The translations under genes were made by a program, and so were the position numbers. The notes below the pieces were generated by a model. It had not been told where the DNA came from, did not search any database, and worked only from the letters and a program-made list of their open reading frames with translations. From Lutibacter profundi (GTDB lineage: Bacteria; Bacteroidota; Bacteroidia; Flavobacteriales; Flavobacteriaceae), in NCBI RefSeq assembly GCF_001543325.1, contig NZ_CP013355.1:124001-188000 (forward strand): DNA of 64,000 bases, in the 5' to 3' direction. Below are positions 61,135 through 64,000 of the stretch, piece by piece. Position 1 is the stretch's first letter. Every line of letters starts with the position of its first letter.

Positions 61135-61518
61135 ATGTCGAAAAAAATAAAATTTGAAATTGAATTTCCCATACATGCTTCACCTCACATGTTATATCAA
61201 TACTTTGGAACACCTTCAGGTCTGTCAGAATGGTTTGCAGATAACGTAAATTCACGAGGTGAAATATTTACTTTTATTTGGGATGGTTCTGAAGAACAGG
61301 CTAAAGTTCTTCAAGAGCGCCCTGATGAAAAAATAAAATTCAGGTGGTTAGAAGGAGAAGATGATAAATCATATTTTGAATTTAGAATTCAGGTAGATGA
61401 AATAACAAAAGATGTTTCTTTAATTATCACTGATTTTGCAGAAGAAGATGAGGTAGAAGAATCTAAAATGTTTTGGGAAAATCAAATAGATGAATTAAAA
61501 CACACTATTGGAGCATAA
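61135..61518 (+). CDS. START-like (SRPBCC/AHSA1-type) domain protein
   Basis: The 127-residue cytoplasmic protein has the helix-grip pattern: an opening strand KFEIEFPIHASPHMLYQYFG, WFADNVNSRGEIFTFIWDG, a strand with KIKFRWLE and a long C-terminal helix MFWENQIDELKHTIG. Such domains bind hydrophobic ligands or act as Hsp90 co-chaperones, but no ligand can be inferred. It is monocistronic, between tRNA-Met (divergent) and a strong terminator. Confidence 0.82.
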   Translation: MSKKIKFEIEFPIHASPHMLYQYFGTPSGLSEWFADNVNSRGEIFTFIWDGSEEQAKVLQERPDEKIKFRWLEGEDDKSYFEFRIQVDEITKDVSLIITDFAEEDEVEESKMFWENQIDELKHTIGA

Positions 61519-61537
61519 TTTAACATATAAATTTTAT

Positions 61538-61570
61538 AAAAAAACCTTGAAATTTTTTCAAGGTTTTTTT
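61538..61570 (+). terminator. Terminator after the START-like gene
   Basis: A 15-base perfect stem (61538-61552 with 61556-61570) around TTT, with CCTTG/CAAGG in the centre and T7 at the end. The next gene's -7 box follows within a few bases. Confidence 0.88.
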
Positions 61571-61573
61571 ATG

Positions 61574-61581
61574 TAGTTTTG
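61574..61581 (+). promoter_or_regulatory. -7 promoter element of the class IV aminotransferase gene
   Basis: TAGTTTTG matches TAnnTTTG, 17 bases upstream of the ATG and four bases after the preceding terminator, so the -33 region must fall inside the terminator stem. Confidence 0.5.
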
Positions 61582-61598
61582 TGAATCAAATTTAAAAG

Positions 61599-62417
61599 AT
61601 GATAAATTTAAATGGTATAATTAACAAGAAGTCTAAGTTACTCTTTGATTATAACAATAGAGCATTTAAATATGGAGATGCCTTATTTGAGACGTTAAAA
61701 GTTAAAAACTTACAAGTTTATTTTTTAGAAGATCATTATTTTAGGTTAATGGCTTCAATGAGAATGCTTAGGATGAAGATACCTATGCGTTTTACATTAG
61801 AATATTTTGAAAATGAAATTATCAACCTTGTTAAGCAAAATAATTTAGATAGTGCAAGAGTACGATTTACTATTTTTAGAAAATCGGGTGGTTTTTATGA
61901 GCCAAAAACCAACGAAATTAATTATTTAATTGAAGCTACTCAACTTATTTCGGTGCAACAACTAAATTATAAGGTTGATTTGTTTAAAGATTATTTTGTG
62001 TACTCAGGATTGTTATCAACTATAAAAACTACGAATAAAATAACCAATGTATTGGCAAGTATCTTTGCTTCTGAAAACGAATTAGATAATTGCATTTTAC
62101 TCAATGAAAAAAAGCACATTGTTGAAGTAATAAATGGGAATATTTTTTTAGTTAAAGGAAATGTAATTAAAACACCCCCAATTTCAGAGGGCTGTATTAA
62201 AGGTGTTTGCAGAAAAAAAATTATTGAAATTATAGCAACAACGCATAAATATAAATTGGAAGAAACAGCAATTTCTCCTTTTGAACTTTTAAAAGCTGAT
62301 GAAGTTTTTATTACAAATGCAATTATTGGAATACAGCCTGTAACAGTTTACAAAAAATGTAATTTTACAACGCAAGTTTCAAAAGAATTGGCAATTGAGT
62401 TCGCTAAATTAATTTAG
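61599..62417 (+). CDS. Class IV PLP aminotransferase (PabC/IlvE/D-AAT-like)
   Basis: The 272-residue protein has fold-type IV features: NNRAFKYGDALFETLKV near the start, FLEDHYFRLMASMRML, the catalytic Lys within TIKTTNKITNVLASIF (near 149), LLNEKKHIVEVINGNIFLV (conserved Glu/Asn) and TPPISEGCIKGVCR for the cofactor phosphate. Aminodeoxychorismate lyase (PabC) is a common assignment for such short members in Flavobacteriaceae, but branched-chain or D-amino-acid specificity cannot be ruled out. It overlaps the convergent yqgE-type gene by nine bases. Confidence 0.83.
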   Translation: MINLNGIINKKSKLLFDYNNRAFKYGDALFETLKVKNLQVYFLEDHYFRLMASMRMLRMKIPMRFTLEYFENEIINLVKQNNLDSARVRFTIFRKSGGFYEPKTNEINYLIEATQLISVQQLNYKVDLFKDYFVYSGLLSTIKTTNKITNVLASIFASENELDNCILLNEKKHIVEVINGNIFLVKGNVIKTPPISEGCIKGVCRKKIIEIIATTHKYKLEETAISPFELLKADEVFITNAIIGIQPVTVYKKCNFTTQVSKELAIEFAKLI

Positions 62418-62966
62418 TTCAGGATTTTTAGGCGCATTCGCCCAAATTTGGTATTCGCCTCCAAACTTTAATAATTGATTTTTCCACAAATCATTACTTT
62501 TCACAGTAAATAAATTGGGGTATTTATTATCAACAACAATCCATGTAGATTCCTTAAGTTCATCGTTTAATTGAGAAACGGACCAGCCTGAGTAACCTAA
62601 GAAAAACCGTATATCAGTAGATTTTATAGTTTTATCATTTAATAATTTAGAGAGTATGTCAAAGTCACCACCCCAGTAAATATCTTTGTCTATTTTTATA
62701 CTGTTTGGAATTAGATGTGGTAGTTTATGAATAAAATATAAATTTTCCTGTTCAACAGGACCACCACTATAAATAGTAAAATCACACTTAATTGTTGGAA
62801 TTAAATCACTTAAAACAAATTCAGTAACTTTATTTAAAATAAACCCAACGTATCCATCTTCATTGTGTTCAGTTAAATAAACAACCGACCTATTAAACGC
62901 TCTATCGTTTAATATTGATGGTTCTGACACTAGTAATCTTCCTTTTGAGGGATTCAATTCTATCAT
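62409..62966 (-). CDS. YqgE/AlgH-family protein
   Basis: A 185-residue protein with the UPF0301 landmarks: GRLLVSEPSILNDRAFNRSV at the N-terminus, YLTEHNEDGYVGFILNK, YSGGPVEQENLYFIHKLP, WGGDFDIL and RFFLGYSGWSVSQLNDEL. The biochemical role is not settled; the family is very widely conserved, and AlgH affects alginate genes in Pseudomonas. It is followed on the chromosome by the HU gene upstream, but a terminator separates the transcripts. Confidence 0.92.
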   Translation of the reverse strand: MIELNPSKGRLLVSEPSILNDRAFNRSVVYLTEHNEDGYVGFILNKVTEFVLSDLIPTIKCDFTIYSGGPVEQENLYFIHKLPHLIPNSIKIDKDIYWGGDFDILSKLLNDKTIKSTDIRFFLGYSGWSVSQLNDELKESTWIVVDNKYPNLFTVKSNDLWKNQLLKFGGEYQIWANAPKNPELN

Positions 62967-63006
62967 AAATTTTCACTTATTTATCTAAATATAGTAGAAA
63001 TATATC

Positions 63007-63041
63007 AAAAAAAAAAACTCTCTAAAATTTTAGAGAGTTTT
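63007..63041 (-). terminator. Terminator after the HU gene
   Basis: A perfect 14-base inverted repeat (63014-63027 with 63028-63041) with an A-run on its left gives a long U-tract on the minus strand, 29 bases after the HU stop. Confidence 0.85.
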
Positions 63042-63069
63042 AAGGTAATAAGAAGTTATTCTTATATGG

Positions 63070-63342
63070 TTAATTTACAGCGTTGCTGAATCCAGCACCA
63101 GCTTTAAATTTAACAACATTTTTTGCTGCAATTTCAATACTTTTTCCAGTTTGAGGGTTTCTTCCAGTTCTAGCTGCTCTTTTAGAGATAGACCAAGTTC
63201 CCCATCCTACTAATGCAACTTTACCACCTTTTTTAAGAGTTTCAGTTACATTTTCTGTTAATGATTCTAGAGCTGCTTTTGCTGCTGCTTTTGTGATACC
63301 AGCATCAGCTGCCATTGCATCAATTAAATCTGATTTGTTCAT
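63070..63342 (-). CDS. HU-family DNA-binding protein
   Basis: HU is a small dimeric nucleoid protein. The 90-residue product has the helix pair [20 protein letters not shown] and the DNA-embracing arm with [20 protein letters not shown] (the family's GRNPxT tip, near 60-66), ending [20 protein letters not shown]. It is the standard length and is expressed from a strong promoter, as expected for an abundant protein. Confidence 0.96.
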   Translation of the reverse strand: MNKSDLIDAMAADAGITKAAAKAALESLTENVTETLKKGGKVALVGWGTWSISKRAARTGRNPQTGKSIEIAAKNVVKFKAGAGFSNAVN

Positions 63343-63395
63343 AATCTAAATTTTTAAATTAATTGGTTAAACATATTTTGCTATTAAAAGCTTAA

Positions 63396-63425
63396 CAAAG
63401 TTATACGGAATAAGGGCTTATGCAA
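63396..63425 (-). promoter_or_regulatory. Promoter of the HU gene
   Basis: On the minus strand TTG (63425-63423) and TAACTTTG (63403-63396) are 19 bases apart, with a leader of about 45 bases before the ATG. Confidence 0.72.
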
Positions 63426-63530
63426 GTTTTAACAAGGAAAAATGACTTTTTTGTTGATAAATGATACTAAATGTTAATAACCTCGTGTGTTTTTATTAAA
63501 AAAAGCTTGAAGCCCTTTAAAATATTGGCT

Positions 63531-64000
63531 TTATTGTAATATTGCATTTTTATGAAATGTAAAACCGTTTAGTAGGCTTTTAGTATCCATTTTCCGTTTG
63601 CCAGATAGTTGTAAACTTTTAATAATAATAAATCCTTTTTCTACGGCAACCTTAATTTCACTCTTTGTACTTAGTATTGTTCCAAATTTGTAATCATGTG
63701 TGGCAACTTCTTTTTCTATATCATAAATTTTTACTTTAATTTTTTCGTTGTTATTTATAAGCATTGTCCAAGCTGTTGGGTATGGGTTTAAACCTCTTAT
63801 CAAGTTGTAAATTGTAGTTAATGGTTCAGCCCAATTAATTTTACAAGTTTCCGTATATATTTTTGGTGCTAATTTGCTTTCAATTTTTAATTGTTTTTGT
63901 GTATTCACTTTATTTTGTTGAATTTGAGAAACTGTTTCAACTACCAATTTACTTCCAATGTGCATTAATTTATTGTGTAGTTGCCCAACTGTTTCATCAT
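63531..64000 (-). CDS. fmt: Methionyl-tRNA formyltransferase (C-terminal fragment)
   Basis: The 5' part lies beyond the window. The readable C-terminus begins DETVGQLHNKLMHIGSKLVV, followed by INWAEPLTTIYNLIRGLNPYPTAW, the conserved linker and OB-like C-terminal domain of Fmt, which formylates initiator Met-tRNA. The frame stays open to the edge, so the Met at 63965 is internal and not the start. Finding it close to a CAU tRNA is probably coincidence. Confidence 0.92.
   Translation of the reverse strand, partial: DETVGQLHNKLMHIGSKLVVETVSQIQQNKVNTQKQLKIESKLAPKIYTETCKINWAEPLTTIYNLIRGLNPYPTAWTMLINNNEKIKVKIYDIEKEVATHDYKFGTILSTKSEIKVAVEKGFIIIKSLQLSGKRKMDTKSLLNGFTFHKNAILQ

Noticed and set aside
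1-64000. CRISPR array, prophage, insertion sequence or defence island
   Set aside because: I saw no regularly spaced repeats, transposase, integrase, nuclease or capsid genes; the window is core genome throughout.

Overview
The window is a stretch of core chromosome from an AT-rich member of the Bacteroidota, most probably the family Flavobacteriaceae. Four kinds of evidence support this. Promoters fit the Bacteroidota consensus (TTG, about 19 bases, then TAnnTTTG). A gliding-motility lipoprotein gene (gldI) is present. Gene orders typical of the phylum appear (recF-DUF721; ftsK-lolA-lptF-ribB). Many predicted lipoproteins have a short signal ending in SC. No transposase, integrase, phage gene or CRISPR array is visible. 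The sequence starts inside recF and ends inside fmt.

Layout. 1-1106: recF end, DUF721/DciA-like gene, ndk. 1175-6283: a PhoD-like lipoprotein, then an operon of nrnA, three lipoprotein prolyl isomerases (gldI, an FKBP, a cyclophilin-FKBP fusion) and a PAP2 phosphatase. 6273-13276 (minus): an envelope sugar-transfer cassette led by meaB, with two GT2 enzymes, a protein of duplicated LAB_N domains, two ArnT-like transferases and a membrane protein carrying an EEISWGQR motif. 13486-17679: cysS, yidD, lgt, an M20 hydrolase. 17728-24548 (minus): two M1 metallopeptidases sharing a nearly identical 3' third, a DUF6702-like protein and two CarboxypepD_reg-like proteins.

24640-39540: pepE; a minus-strand block of dgkA, tpx, a 2-Cys peroxiredoxin, ftsK, lolA, lptF/G, ribB and a DUF4369 lipoprotein; a MATE exporter; an OmpA-like protein with a membrane HhH protein; and divergent mutS2 and ung. 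39722-46170 (minus): lipA, a coupled GT2-sigma-Nramp-like operon, a small Cys-rich protein and a divergent EF-G paralogue. 46420-49751: a DUF2141 protein and a LytS/LytTR two-component system interleaved with three 2TM domains. 49989-56407: rpsA with a long acidic N-terminal extension, glmM, an outer-membrane-like protein, an LpxL-type acyltransferase and a rhomboid protease. 56439-64000: tRNA-Gly, two GNATs, an M15 peptidase, a TPR histidine kinase, a decayed tRNA-Met copy beside an intact tRNA-Met, a START-like protein, a class IV aminotransferase, YqgE, HU and the end of fmt.

The most rewarding places to look again are the gene-conversion-like tract shared by the M1 peptidases, the decayed tRNA-Met, the kinase-2TM fusion that hinges on one A-run, the LAB_N/ArnT cassette, and three family members with altered key residues (Nramp-like, EF-G-like, RibBA). 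Functions are read from motifs by eye; no database search was run.
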